Positions 7,547 through 15,729 of a stretch of DNA of 37,611 nt are shown here, one piece after another; positions within the stretch are counted from its first letter, which is position 1, and every line of letters starts with the position of its first letter. The notes below the pieces were generated by a model. It saw only the letters and a list, made by a program, of their open reading frames with translations. It made no database searches and had not been told where the DNA came from. The position numbers and the translations under genes were made by a program. Origin of the DNA: Chloroflexota bacterium (GTDB lineage Bacteria; Chloroflexota; Dehalococcoidia; UBA2247; RBG-13-53-26). The stretch spans positions 1 to 37,611 of the forward strand of contig PUNJ01000069.1 in the NCBI GenBank assembly GCA_003551705.1, read 5' to 3'.

Positions 7547-8875
7547 ATGGATGACAGGCAACCCGTTATTGTGAGCGCTGTTAGAACAGCGGTAGGCACC
7601 TTTGGCGGTGCACTCAAGGGCATTCCCGTCGTTGACTTAGGAAAAACCGTCCTCAGGGAAGCAATGATTAGGGCCGGAGTACGACCCGTAGTCCCAGATG
7701 AATTGAGGGACCTGCGTCCTTCGGTCTCCAGGCATGTCGAATGGAGCGAGATAGAAGCCCAATACTACGATTGGGACAAGGACTTGCAGACTCTCCGAAT
7801 AGATGAGGTCATATTAGGGAACGTCCTGCAAGGGGCCCAGGGACAGAATACCGGCAGGCAAGCTTGCATAAGGGCGGGCCTCCCGCAGGAGACCAACGCT
7901 TTCACACTGAACAAGGTGTGCGCTTCCGGTATGAAAGCCGTAGCCCTGGCTGCTCAGGCCATAAAGGCGGGTGACGCCGATGCCATCCTGGCCGGCGGCA
8001 TGGAGAATATGAGCAACGCCCCGTACGCTCTTCCCAAAGCCAGATGGGGCTACCGCATGGACATCAGTGGTAAAGCGGAAGCCATAGACACGATGGTCTA
8101 TGACGGGCTGTACGAGATATTCTACGATTACCATATGGGAGTCACGGCAGAAAACATAGCCAGCGACTATAACATTACCAGGAGGGCTCAAGACGAATTG
8201 GGGGCGGAAAGCCATCACCGGGCCATCCAGGCTATCAAGAGCGGCCTGTTCCGGGAAGAGATTGCGCCGGTTGAGATACCTCAAAAGGGCGGGGTTACCC
8301 TTTTCGATACCGATGAAAGGCCCATGGAAACCGATGTCGAGAAGATGGGAAAGCTTGCGGCGGCCTTTGTCAAAGGCGGGACTGTTACAGCAGGCAACGC
8401 CTCCGGAATAAATGACGGTGCAGCTGCGCTGCTTGTTACGTCGCGTAAGCTGGCAGAGCAGAAAGGCTTAAAGATTCTGGCGTCGATAAAGGGCTGCGCT
8501 ACAGGCGGGGTCGATCCAAAGTACATGGGATTGGGACCTATTCCTGCTACCCGTGCACTTCTAAACAAGGAAGGCCTGTCAATGAAGGACATGGACTTGA
8601 TCGAATTGAACGAGGCATTTGCATCACAAGCAATTGCCTGCATGAGGGAACTTGGCATTCCTGGCTATGGCCAAAGCAGCGAGTTCAACGAGGACGGCTG
8701 CGACAGGGTAAATCCTCATGGCTCTGGCATATCCCTCGGCCATCCTATAGGATGCACGGGCGCTCGCATACTGGTCACACTCATTCATGAACTGCAGCGT
8801 CGAGATGCAAATCGAGGACTGGCCACCCTCTGTATAGGAGGGGGACAGGGAATGTCCATGATCTTGGAACGCTGA
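7547..8875 (+). CDS. Thiolase (acetyl-CoA C-acetyltransferase / acyltransferase), long form
   Basis: 442 residues, about 50 longer than the usual acetyl-CoA acetyltransferase. All thiolase catalytic elements are present: nucleophile Cys125 in NKVCASGMKA, NEAFASQAIA, the His of GISLGHPIGCTGAR, and the acid/base Cys in LCIGGGQGMSM. The family cysteine is normally near residue 90; the shift comes from an insertion of about 36 residues (roughly 47-83, including ELRDLRPSVSRHVEWSEIEA) between the first helix and the strand RIDEVILGNVLQ. The enzyme condenses two acetyl-CoA or cleaves 3-ketoacyl-CoA. The start has an AAGGAGG site. Hydroxyacyl-CoA dehydrogenase and enoyl-CoA hydratase genes converge on it from the other strand, together covering three steps of a C4 acyl-CoA cycle. 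Direction and chain-length preference cannot be read from sequence. Confidence 0.93.
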   Translation: MDDRQPVIVSAVRTAVGTFGGALKGIPVVDLGKTVLREAMIRAGVRPVVPDELRDLRPSVSRHVEWSEIEAQYYDWDKDLQTLRIDEVILGNVLQGAQGQNTGRQACIRAGLPQETNAFTLNKVCASGMKAVALAAQAIKAGDADAILAGGMENMSNAPYALPKARWGYRMDISGKAEAIDTMVYDGLYEIFYDYHMGVTAENIASDYNITRRAQDELGAESHHRAIQAIKSGLFREEIAPVEIPQKGGVTLFDTDERPMETDVEKMGKLAAAFVKGGTVTAGNASGINDGAAALLVTSRKLAEQKGLKILASIKGCATGGVDPKYMGLGPIPATRALLNKEGLSMKDMDLIELNEAFASQAIACMRELGIPGYGQSSEFNEDGCDRVNPHGSGISLGHPIGCTGARILVTLIHELQRRDANRGLATLCIGGGQGMSMILER

Positions 8876-8896
8876 ACGCGATAGACAAACAGTGAA

Positions 8897-8926
8897 GGGG
8901 CGATCGTGTCAACGATCGCCCCTTTT
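8897..8926 (+). terminator. Intrinsic terminator of the thiolase gene
   Basis: A perfect 11-bp stem GGGGCGATCGT-GTCA-ACGATCGCCCC (8897-8922) followed by TTTT, 21 bases after the thiolase stop. This is a textbook rho-independent terminator and also the likely target of the intron remnant that begins two bases after the T run. Confidence 0.9.
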
Positions 8927-8927
8927 C

Positions 8928-9138
8928 GTGTATGCCGGGCATGCGCTCGTCTTTGGAGGTGAAAGTCCTCTATCGTCCAGGGAATCGAAAATATTTCGCA
9001 CAGACAAGGGCGTCACCGCGAGGTGGGGTCTGAAAGAAGTCCGAGCGAGAACCACGCCATTTCTTGAACCGCCGGATGCGTGCTCCGCATGTCTGGTGGT
9101 GTGGGAGGTGGGGCCGGTGACGACCCCGCCTACCCGAT
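8928..9138 (+). mobile_element. Remnant of a group II (probably class C) intron lacking its reverse transcriptase
   Basis: The stretch starts GTGTATGCCGGGCATG, resembling the 5' end of group IIC introns (GTGTGCCCGGCATG), continues with GGAGGTGAAAGTCCTC (8955-8970) and GCGTCACCGCGAGGTGGGG-TCTGAAAGAAG (9010-9039), typical of domain I. It then jumps to a domain V-like hairpin (9067-9100; ACCGCCGGATGCG ... CGCATGTCTGGTGGT, with the CGC triad characteristic of class C), and ends with a domain VI-like stem (9101-9138) closing in CCTACCCGAT. Only about 210 bases remain, so most of domain I, domains II-III and the domain IV ORF are deleted. The element begins right after an intrinsic terminator, the known preferred insertion site of class C introns. 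Exact ends are approximate. Confidence 0.75.
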
Positions 9139-9176
9139 TAAGCTCTTATTGCCGGGCCCGAAGACCGGCTAGGCAC

Positions 9177-10028
9177 TTATCGATAGTCGTAGAAGCCCCT
9201 GCCCGTCTTGCGGCCCAGATGGCCGGCCGTCACCATCTTCTTTAGAAGGCTGGGAGGTGCAAATAGCGGGTCTTTGAGCTCCTCGTACATGGCGTTGAGT
9301 ATATAGTAGACAGTATCCAATCCTATGAAATCAGCCAGTTCCAATGGTCCCATTGGGTGGTTGAGCCCAAGTCGCATGGTAACGTCGATATCTTCCTTGG
9401 TAGCCAGTCCGGATTCGAGGCTGCGAATAACGTAGACCAGATAGACCATGGCCAGTCGATTTGCTATGAAGCCTGGCGTATCCTGGCACAAAACGGACTT
9501 CTTACCTATGGATGGACAGAACTTGTTGGCCATCTCAATAGCCTGGTCAGACGTAACAAGGGTCTTGACTATTTCTACCAGTTGCATGACCGGGACCGGA
9601 CTGAAGAAATGCAGGCCCAGTACCTGTTCCGGGCGCTGGGTACTCATGGCCATATCCAAAATGGAAAGGCAGGAAGTGTTGCTGGCCAGGAAGGCATGCG
9701 GAGGGCAGGCCTTGTCCAACTGAGCGAAGACCTTCTTCTTTTCGTCAAGGTTCTCTATGGCAGCTTCTATAACCAGGTCACAATCGCCAAAGTCTTCAAA
9801 CTTGAGCGTGCCTTTGATACGTTCAATCGTGCCTGTGGCATCCTCCTCACTCATCCTGCCCTTCTTCACGGCTCTTTCCATGGAAGTTTTGATATTGCCG
9901 ATACCCTTGTCCAGGAACTGCTGCGCCACTTCCAAAACAACGACAGGGTAACCAGCTTTGGCACATACTTCGGTTATGCCTCCACCCATGAGACCGCAAC
10001 CCACAACACCGACCTTCTTGATCTCCAT
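9177..10028 (-). CDS. 3-hydroxyacyl-CoA (3-hydroxybutyryl-CoA) dehydrogenase
   Basis: 283 residues, standard for the short-chain (Hbd/PaaH-like) form that interconverts acetoacetyl-CoA and 3-hydroxybutyryl-CoA with NAD(P)H. The N-terminal Rossmann motif is VGVVGCGLMGGGI, followed by the adenine-side acidic residue region. The catalytic block LGLHFFSPVPVMQLVEIV contains the active-site His, and DTPGFIANRLAM and GLNHPMGPLELADFIGLD are the usual C-terminal dimerisation motifs. The ATG has an AAAGGAG site. It lies 49 bases downstream of the enoyl-CoA hydratase gene on the same strand, so they are probably one transcription unit. Polarity toward butyryl-CoA synthesis or short-chain acid oxidation is open. 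Confidence 0.95.
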   Translation of the reverse strand: MEIKKVGVVGCGLMGGGITEVCAKAGYPVVVLEVAQQFLDKGIGNIKTSMERAVKKGRMSEEDATGTIERIKGTLKFEDFGDCDLVIEAAIENLDEKKKVFAQLDKACPPHAFLASNTSCLSILDMAMSTQRPEQVLGLHFFSPVPVMQLVEIVKTLVTSDQAIEMANKFCPSIGKKSVLCQDTPGFIANRLAMVYLVYVIRSLESGLATKEDIDVTMRLGLNHPMGPLELADFIGLDTVYYILNAMYEELKDPLFAPPSLLKKMVTAGHLGRKTGRGFYDYR

Positions 10029-10077
10029 GTGTGCTCCTTTCTTGATCTCTCACCTGTTAACAGGCAAAAACAACGTT

Positions 10078-10848
10078 CTATTTCCCTTTAAGTTCGGGTT
10101 TCCGCTTCTCCTGGAAAGCTTTCCTGGCTTCCTTGCTGTCCTCGGTGGCAAAGAGATAGTCCATCAGCTTCGTCTCAAGCATCAGTCCATCTTCGAGGGC
10201 CATGCCAGCCCCTTTCATCATGGCCTCTTTGGCAGCCCGTACCGCCAAGGGAGGAATCTCGCAAATTCGTTTCGCCCATTCCTCAGCCGTACTCATTAAC
10301 TGGTCCGGGGGTACCACTGCATTGACCAAGCCCACCCGGTAGGCTTCCTGTGCATCGATGCGCTGGGCCATTAACAGCATTTCGGCTGCCTTGGCGGCCG
10401 GTAGCATTCTGGAAATCCTCTGGGTTCCGCCCCATCCGGGTAGAATGCCGAGTGTAACTTCCGGCAGGCCGAAAGTGGCATTCTCCGAGCAGATACGCAA
10501 GTCACAGGCCAGAGCCAACTCCAGACCTCCGCCCAGAGCATGGCCGTTGACTGCTGCAATAGTAGGTTTCCATAGCTCAAGGCCACGCATGATGGTGGGA
10601 GGAACCCGCCACCATTCATTACGCACATCTTCCAGGACGGGCAGCATCTCGCCTATGTCGGCACCCACGCAAAAGGCCCGGTGACCGCTGCCCGTGATTA
10701 TGGCCACCCATACATCATTGTCATTCCGAAAATCTATGAAAGCATCGCTTAGTTCCTGGAATGTCTTGGGATCCAGAGAATTCAAGGCTCGAGGTCGGTC
10801 CAAGGTGATGTAGGCAATTCGGTCCCGCTTTTCGTAGACAATCGACAT
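10078..10848 (-). CDS. Enoyl-CoA hydratase/isomerase (crotonase family)
   Basis: 256 residues, normal crotonase length. Seen: ITLDRPRALNSLDPKTFQEL at the start, oxyanion-hole segments GADIGEM (residues near 60) and NGHALGGGLELALACDLRI near 105, and the catalytic region FGLPEVTLGILPGWGGTQR with the glutamate after GLPE. The C-terminal trimerisation helices are complete (AFQEKRKPELKGK). It hydrates crotonyl-CoA to 3-hydroxybutyryl-CoA, feeding the downstream dehydrogenase. Start ATG preceded by GGAGGGTCAAAGA. A degraded recombinase gene lies 89 bases upstream on the same strand. A different crotonase activity (such as isomerase or dehydratase) cannot be excluded from sequence alone. Confidence 0.92.
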   Translation of the reverse strand: MSIVYEKRDRIAYITLDRPRALNSLDPKTFQELSDAFIDFRNDNDVWVAIITGSGHRAFCVGADIGEMLPVLEDVRNEWWRVPPTIMRGLELWKPTIAAVNGHALGGGLELALACDLRICSENATFGLPEVTLGILPGWGGTQRISRMLPAAKAAEMLLMAQRIDAQEAYRVGLVNAVVPPDQLMSTAEEWAKRICEIPPLAVRAAKEAMMKGAGMALEDGLMLETKLMDYLFATEDSKEARKAFQEKRKPELKGK

Positions 10849-10937
10849 TCTTTGACCCTCCTATGGTCTTTGCGTTGATGGAAAGGCCCTGGAAATGCAG
10901 GAGCCCAAACAAGGTTGCTGTGCCAGCTCAGGTAGTT

Positions 10938-11714
10938 TCAGCCCTTCGCACCGGACTCCATATGAGCCACAAAGCTATGTCGCAGAGCTCGAAGGGTTAT
11001 CTGGTTGTCCAATTTCGCCTCTTTAGCGTAGCCCTTCATGATTTGCCAGAGACCCTGTCTAGTCAGCCTCTCTCCAAGCCTGTTAAGAAAGAGAGCATCT
11101 TCATCCTTGCTGTGACATAGCAGTGGACGGGCCTCTTCAAGGTACCTGTCAAGACTGGGAACCACGCTCCGAGAGAGGTTACCGTTACGCCGCCGGGAAC
11201 CCTGGACCTGGAAGGCGACCCAATTGTCTTGAAATTTCAGGTCATTCAGATTCAAGGACATGAGTTCGCGCACCTGCATGCCGCTGGCATACAACAATTC
11301 CATCATAGCCTTGTCCCGTTTTGCTTCGGGCGTCGGGTACTTGTCGGGCTGTTTAAGCAACTCCCGTATTTCACCAGAGGTCAGCAGTTGCGGGGAGGTC
11401 TTCTTGACACGCGGCGATCCAAGGTTATCTGTGGGTATATCCGCAATAAGATTCAGGTTGACCAGGAACTTGAAGAGGGATTTGGCGGATGCAGTCTTTC
11501 GAGCAACAGTCGTGATAGCGTAACCACGCTCCTTAAGGTCCAGCAGGTAGCTCAATATCATTTGGCGGTCCACATCTGCCCAGCTACCAGCACCCTTCTC
11601 CTTAACGAATTCCAGCAATTGGTAGAGGTCGTTTCGGTAAGCAGCGACTGTATTCTCTGAGAACTTTTTCTCCCCTGTCAAGAATTCCAGGAAAGCCTCA
11701 ATTTGCTGCTTCAT
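10938..11714 (-). CDS. XerC/D-like tyrosine recombinase homologue, truncated and without catalytic residues
   Basis: 258 residues. The N-terminal core-binding SAM-like domain (FLTGEKKFSENTVAAYRNDL) and most of the catalytic domain (TPEAKRDKAMMELLYASGMQ) match XerC/XerD, which resolve chromosome dimers. The active site is lost: the first catalytic Arg of the usual G-L-R-V-S-E-L is Gln147 (GMQVREL), the His-x-x-Arg box reads Arg242-Ala-Leu-Arg245, no Lys sits in the beta-hairpin, and the protein ends 13 residues later, before the LGH box and the nucleophilic Tyr. Beyond the stop another frame continues LKLPEL, faintly like the expected continuation, so a frameshift is possible. Start ATG has a GGAGAG site. 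Either a decaying gene or a DNA-binding protein derived from a recombinase. Confidence 0.75.
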   Translation of the reverse strand: MKQQIEAFLEFLTGEKKFSENTVAAYRNDLYQLLEFVKEKGAGSWADVDRQMILSYLLDLKERGYAITTVARKTASAKSLFKFLVNLNLIADIPTDNLGSPRVKKTSPQLLTSGEIRELLKQPDKYPTPEAKRDKAMMELLYASGMQVRELMSLNLNDLKFQDNWVAFQVQGSRRRNGNLSRSVVPSLDRYLEEARPLLCHSKDEDALFLNRLGERLTRQGLWQIMKGYAKEAKLDNQITLRALRHSFVAHMESGAKG

Positions 11715-11781
11715 AGTCTCTCCTTAGATGGCATCATTTGGCCCTACAGCGCACAATATTGTAACATAGCGGCCTGCAAAA

Positions 11782-11790
11782 TGGTAGAAT
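11782..11790 (+). promoter_or_regulatory. Extended -10 promoter just before uvrC
   Basis: TGGTAGAAT fits the TGnTAnnnT extended -10 pattern. Transcription would start near 11797, about five bases before the ATG at 11802, giving a near-leaderless uvrC mRNA. No clear -35 is seen. This arrangement resembles the one at 3496-3504. Confidence 0.4.
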
Positions 11791-11801
11791 TCTATCTGGA
11801 G

Positions 11802-13616
11802 ATGTTAAAAGCTGGTTTCGAGTCCCAACTGAATGCAATACCTGAGAAGCCGGGCGTCTACCTTCTCAAGGACCGGACAGGCAAGATAATCTACGTCGGT
11901 AAAGCAACAAGCCTCTACCACCGGGTCAGTTCTTATTTCAATTCCTCCCAGTTGAAGCCCAAGATAATAAAGATGATTGCTCATGTAGATGATCTGGAAT
12001 ATATCATCACCGGCTCTGAACAGGAAGCCTTCCTGTTAGAGTGTAACATGATAAAGACTTACCGGCCACAATACAACATCCGACTGAAGGACGACAAGAC
12101 CTACCCATACCTGAAGATTAGCGTTAATGAAGTCTGGCCCAGGGTATACATGACGAGGCGAGTCGAAGATGACGGCGCCAGATACTTTGGCCCCTTTGCA
12201 GACGCCGGTTCCTTGCGCAGAACACTTGGCTTGCTCAAAAAACTGTTCCACTTTCGCAGTTGCCGCAAGTCCATCAGCGGTTCGGAAAACAGACCATGCC
12301 TCGAGTACCATATCAACCGCTGCCTGGGTCCATGCATATCCGCCATTTCCATGGAAGATTACCGGCATATCATAAGCCAGGTTATCCTCTTTCTCGAAGG
12401 AAGGGATGATATGGTCATCCGTGACCTGCAACAGAGAATGACCGCAGCAGCAGATAACCTGGAGTTTGAGAAAGCAGCCATGGTCCGGGACCAGATCAGT
12501 TCCGTCCAAAGCATTGTTGAAGGTCAGAAGATAGCCTCCGCGGCAGGTGAAATGGACATGGTGGCCATAGCCGGTAATGGTGACCAGGCTTATGCTCTGG
12601 TATTCATGGTCCGTAACGGCAAGCTGGTTGCCAGAGAACACTTCATGCTCACCGGAGTGAAGGAGGAGAATCTCTCTCACGTAATCACCAGCTTCTTGCA
12701 GCAGTACTATAGCTCGGCACCCGGCATTCCGGCCAGGATACTCATACAGGACTTGCCTGAAGACGTGCACTTGCTGAAGGAATGGCTTCAGGACCGCCGC
12801 GGCTCCCGGGTGCATATAGAGGTACCTCGGCGCGGCAGGAAGAGAGACCTTGTGAAGATGGTGGAGGAAAACGCTGAAGAGGGACTCCGGCAATACCGGA
12901 TAAAGGTACTGGCCGAGCAAGCATTGCTGGTCGAGGCGCTCTCGGATTTACGGGACAAGATGGTGCTGCCCGGGCTCCCCATCCGCATCGAATGTTATGA
13001 CATCTCCAATATTCAGGGGCGATCGGCGGCAGGCAGCATGGTCGTGTTCATGGACGGCCAAGCCAGGAAGACCGAGTATCGCCGGTTCAAGATCACTGAT
13101 GTTCCCGGTGCGGATGACTACGCGATGCTTCGTCAGGTATTGAGGCGCCGGTTTAAACGAACCAGCGAAAGTGAAGACGATGTCTGGGCCAATATGCCGG
13201 ATTTGGTCCTGATCGATGGCGGTAAAGGGCACCTTGGCGCCGCACTGCAGGCTCTTGGTGAAATCGGCCTCAGTACTATTCCGTGTGCGAGCATCGCTAA
13301 AGAGAATGAAGAGATTTTCCTGGTCGGAGCACAGGGTCCACTCATTTTGCCACATGACTCGTCTGCGTTATACTTGTTACAGAGGATCAGGGATGAGGCA
13401 CACCGCTTTGCCATCGGCTATCACCGAAAGCTACACAAACGGACGGCCCATGCCCCTTTGCTTGATAACGTCCCTGGTGTCGGACCCAAGCGGAACCGGG
13501 CACTTTTGAGACACTTCGGTTCGGTAAAGCGCGTGCGAGAGGCGAGCCTGGAAGAACTGGCCTCGGTAAAGGGAATGACCAGGACAGCCGCCCGCAAAGT
13601 AAAGGAGTATCTATAG
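11802..13616 (+). CDS. uvrC: Excinuclease ABC subunit C
   Basis: UvrC makes the dual incision in nucleotide excision repair with UvrAB. Using the ATG at 11802 gives 604 residues, the usual length, starting MLKAGFESQLNAIPEKPGVY. Domains in order: GIY-YIG nuclease (GVYLLKD ... IIYVGKATSLYHRVSSYF, roughly 14-95), a cysteine cluster region (CLEYHINRCLGPC), the UvrB-binding UVR helix pair (AADNLEFEKAAMVRDQI, about 220), the RNase H-like endonuclease (ECYDISNIQGRSAAGSM, PDLVLIDGGKGHL) and C-terminal helix-hairpin-helix repeats (LDNVPGVGPKRNRALLRHFG). Other in-frame starts exist at 11781 and 11703; neither has a ribosome site, and 11703 overlaps the divergent recombinase homologue. Confidence 0.93.
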   Translation: MLKAGFESQLNAIPEKPGVYLLKDRTGKIIYVGKATSLYHRVSSYFNSSQLKPKIIKMIAHVDDLEYIITGSEQEAFLLECNMIKTYRPQYNIRLKDDKTYPYLKISVNEVWPRVYMTRRVEDDGARYFGPFADAGSLRRTLGLLKKLFHFRSCRKSISGSENRPCLEYHINRCLGPCISAISMEDYRHIISQVILFLEGRDDMVIRDLQQRMTAAADNLEFEKAAMVRDQISSVQSIVEGQKIASAAGEMDMVAIAGNGDQAYALVFMVRNGKLVAREHFMLTGVKEENLSHVITSFLQQYYSSAPGIPARILIQDLPEDVHLLKEWLQDRRGSRVHIEVPRRGRKRDLVKMVEENAEEGLRQYRIKVLAEQALLVEALSDLRDKMVLPGLPIRIECYDISNIQGRSAAGSMVVFMDGQARKTEYRRFKITDVPGADDYAMLRQVLRRRFKRTSESEDDVWANMPDLVLIDGGKGHLGAALQALGEIGLSTIPCASIAKENEEIFLVGAQGPLILPHDSSALYLLQRIRDEAHRFAIGYHRKLHKRTAHAPLLDNVPGVGPKRNRALLRHFGSVKRVREASLEELASVKGMTRTAARKVKEYL

Positions 13617-13699
13617 CACGTATAACCTGAACGATAGATTGCCCGATTTCCCAGCTATGCAACTGGACGAGACTAAAGGCGCTGGAAAGTGTATTTAGC

Positions 13700-13728
13700 T
13701 TGCTTTTCTGTCGCAATTATGATATATT
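13700..13728 (+). promoter_or_regulatory. Promoter of the nusA operon
   Basis: TTGCTT (13700-13705), a 17-base spacer and TATATT (13723-13728) form a good sigma-70-type promoter. The start would be near 13735, with a leader of about 90 bases before nusA that contains a terminator-like hairpin. Confidence 0.6.
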
Positions 13729-13768
13729 CAACAGCGGATTCGTTTATTAGAATTGGCTTTGTGAGTGG

Positions 13769-13791
13769 AGTGGGTGCCCCCCACTTCTTTT
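13769..13791 (+). promoter_or_regulatory. Terminator-like hairpin in the nusA leader (possible attenuator)
   Basis: AGTGGG-TGCCC-CCCACT (13769-13785) followed by TCTTTT sits between the promoter and nusA. Many bacteria carry a similar GTGGG/CCCAC hairpin with a T run ahead of the rimP-nusA operon, thought to let NusA control its own synthesis. Here the hairpin lies directly before nusA. The stem is short and the T run is interrupted, so partial termination is most likely. Confidence 0.6.
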
Positions 13792-13827
13792 GTTAAAGGA
13801 GACGTTGGAGGGGAGGACAGATAAGAA

Positions 13828-15408
13828 GTGAAGACTGATTTCGTAATTGCATTAACACAATTAGCAGCCGAGCGCAATCTGCCTAAAGAGGTCATAATCA
13901 AGACCCTTGAAGCAGCTTTGGTGCCGATTTTCAAGAGGACAAGCTTCGCTCCGGACCAGGAAGTGTCCGTTAAAATATTACCGCAGACAGGCGAGGTCAA
14001 AGTTTTTGCCGAAAAGCTGGTAGTCAAGCGCACAACTGACCATCGCCAGGAAATTACCCTGGCTCAGGCCAAGAAGGTAAAACCTGATGTGCAGTTAGGT
14101 GACAGGATCGAGGTTGAATACACTCCGGCGGATGCTGGGCGTATCGCCGCGCAGACTGCTAAGCAGGTTATATTGCAAAGGCTTCGTGAAGCAGAGCGGG
14201 ATGCCATTTTTGGCGAATATGCCGACAAGGAAGGCGACATCGTAAGTGGCATTGTTCACGTAGTCGAGCCCAAGCAGATAGTGATTGATATAGGCCGGAC
14301 CGAAGCAATCCTGCCCGCTGCCGAACAAGTCAGTACCGAGCACTACCGTGTAGGCCAGCGATTGAAGGTCTACCTCATGAAGGTACTGCGCACAGTAAAA
14401 GGTACACAGTTGGTCGTATCACGGACCCACCAGAACCTTCTCCGCCGTCTCTTCGAACTGGAAGTACCTGAAATAAACGCGGGAACGGTGGAGTTGAAAG
14501 CTTTGGCCAGGGAACCGGGTTACAGGAGCAAGGTATCCGTGGCTGCTCGTCAAGAGGGAGTCGATGCCATCGGTTGCTGTCTCGGACTGCGAAGCATAAG
14601 GATACAGAACATAATTAAGGAGTTGAACGGCGAGAAGATCGATGTGATCCAGTGGGACCCGGATCCCGCGGTATATATTGCCAGCGCCCTTAGCCCCGCA
14701 TCGGTAGTCAAGGTTGAGGTGCAGCCGGAAGAGAAAGGTGCAGAAGTGGTTGTGCCGGATAGACAGCTCTCTCTGGCAATCGGCAAGGGAGGCCAGAATG
14801 CCCGGCTGGCAGCACGCCTGACCGGATGGCGCATCGACATCAAGAGCGTTTCCATGGCTGAAGCCGGCAAGGCGCCTGTCCAAGAGCTTGCCGAGGCAAG
14901 CGTACCCGTCGAAATGGAGGAGCGCCCGGAACCAGAACCTGCACCGGTCGCTGGACTGGTAGCGGATCCTGAAATGGCTGTCGAGACTCCAGCGATTGAA
15001 GCTGAGATAGAAGCTCCTGCCGCTGTAGAGACGCCGGCAGAACCTGAGCCATCGGAACCAGAGGCTGTTCCGGTAGAGGCATCTGCGGCCGCCAAGCCTG
15101 AAAAGCCCGCCGCAGTGCCCGCGGAACCGGTAGAGATAGGACCAAAGACCTACTCCATGGAAGAATTAATGTCGGAGATCGAGTTGGCTACGGAGAGAAT
15201 ACAGCGCCGATTTGGCGGTGCTACTGTGGCACCCAAGGTGGAGCCTCGAATCAGAAAAGGTAAGAAGACAGGCACAACTGAAGAGGCCCCTGCCAAGCCT
15301 AAAACGAAGAAGGTACCGAAGCGTCAACGAAGCGAGGACGAGGATCTCCTCGATGACAGCCCGGATGAAGAGATAGAGTTGGGCGGCGGGTATGAGGAAG
15401 ATGAATAG
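13828..15408 (+). CDS. nusA: Transcription termination/antitermination factor NusA with a long acidic C-terminal tail
   Basis: NusA binds RNA polymerase and nascent RNA and modulates pausing and termination. 526 residues starting at GTG ([20 protein letters not shown]). N-terminal polymerase-binding domain 1-125, S1 domain about 135-200 ([19 protein letters not shown]), then two KH domains to about 345 ([34 protein letters not shown]). Residues about 346-526 are an unusual low-complexity tail rich in Glu, Pro and Ala ([19 protein letters not shown]), turning basic and then acidic ([18 protein letters not shown]) at the end; the helical repeats found in E. coli NusA are absent. The 3' end overlaps ylxR by 17 bases. 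No rimP precedes it. Confidence 0.93.
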   Translation: MKTDFVIALTQLAAERNLPKEVIIKTLEAALVPIFKRTSFAPDQEVSVKILPQTGEVKVFAEKLVVKRTTDHRQEITLAQAKKVKPDVQLGDRIEVEYTPADAGRIAAQTAKQVILQRLREAERDAIFGEYADKEGDIVSGIVHVVEPKQIVIDIGRTEAILPAAEQVSTEHYRVGQRLKVYLMKVLRTVKGTQLVVSRTHQNLLRRLFELEVPEINAGTVELKALAREPGYRSKVSVAARQEGVDAIGCCLGLRSIRIQNIIKELNGEKIDVIQWDPDPAVYIASALSPASVVKVEVQPEEKGAEVVVPDRQLSLAIGKGGQNARLAARLTGWRIDIKSVSMAEAGKAPVQELAEASVPVEMEERPEPEPAPVAGLVADPEMAVETPAIEAEIEAPAAVETPAEPEPSEPEAVPVEASAAAKPEKPAAVPAEPVEIGPKTYSMEELMSEIELATERIQRRFGGATVAPKVEPRIRKGKKTGTTEEAPAKPKTKKVPKRQRSEDEDLLDDSPDEEIELGGGYEEDE

Positions 15409-15694
15409 CGAGGAAACACTAGAGAAACGTCATATTCCCCGCAGGACGTGTCTTGCATGCCGGACAACTAGACCCAAGCGTGAATTGGTCCGGCTAGTCT
15501 ACACCAAGCCTAATAGTGTAGAGATTGACCATTCGGGGAAAAGAGAGGGACGGGGCGTTTACTTGTGCCCAAATCCAGAATGCTGGAAAAGAGGTTTGAA
15601 GAGGAAGGATAGACTGGAACGTGCTTTGCGGGGCAAGGTCAATGCCGAAAGCTGTGGGGTCTTGCGGGAATTCGGTGAGAAGCTGGGTTCCTGA
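15392..15694 (+). CDS. ylxR: YlxR family RNA-binding protein (DUF448)
   Basis: 100 residues in the position where ylxR is usually found, between nusA and infB. The family block RRTCLACRTTRPKRELVRLV and the segment GRGVYLCPNPECWKRGLKRK are clear, and the basic composition suits RNA binding. YlxR homologues are reported to influence RNase P or nucleoid-related gene regulation in some bacteria; the role here is unknown. The gene starts inside nusA at ATG 15392 or ATG 15401, both out of frame with nusA, indicating translational coupling. The common L7Ae-like partner ylxQ is missing between it and infB. Confidence 0.88.
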   Translation: MRKMNSEETLEKRHIPRRTCLACRTTRPKRELVRLVYTKPNSVEIDHSGKREGRGVYLCPNPECWKRGLKRKDRLERALRGKVNAESCGVLREFGEKLGS

Positions 15695-15729
15695 GCCTCA
15701 ACCTGTTCCTGTCAACGCGAAGGATTTTT

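Noticed and set aside
9141-9176. Hairpin GCCGGTC-TTCG-GGCCCGGC-like on the minus strand after the hydroxyacyl-CoA dehydrogenase gene
   Set aside because: The stem is interrupted and no T run follows, so it was not called a terminator.
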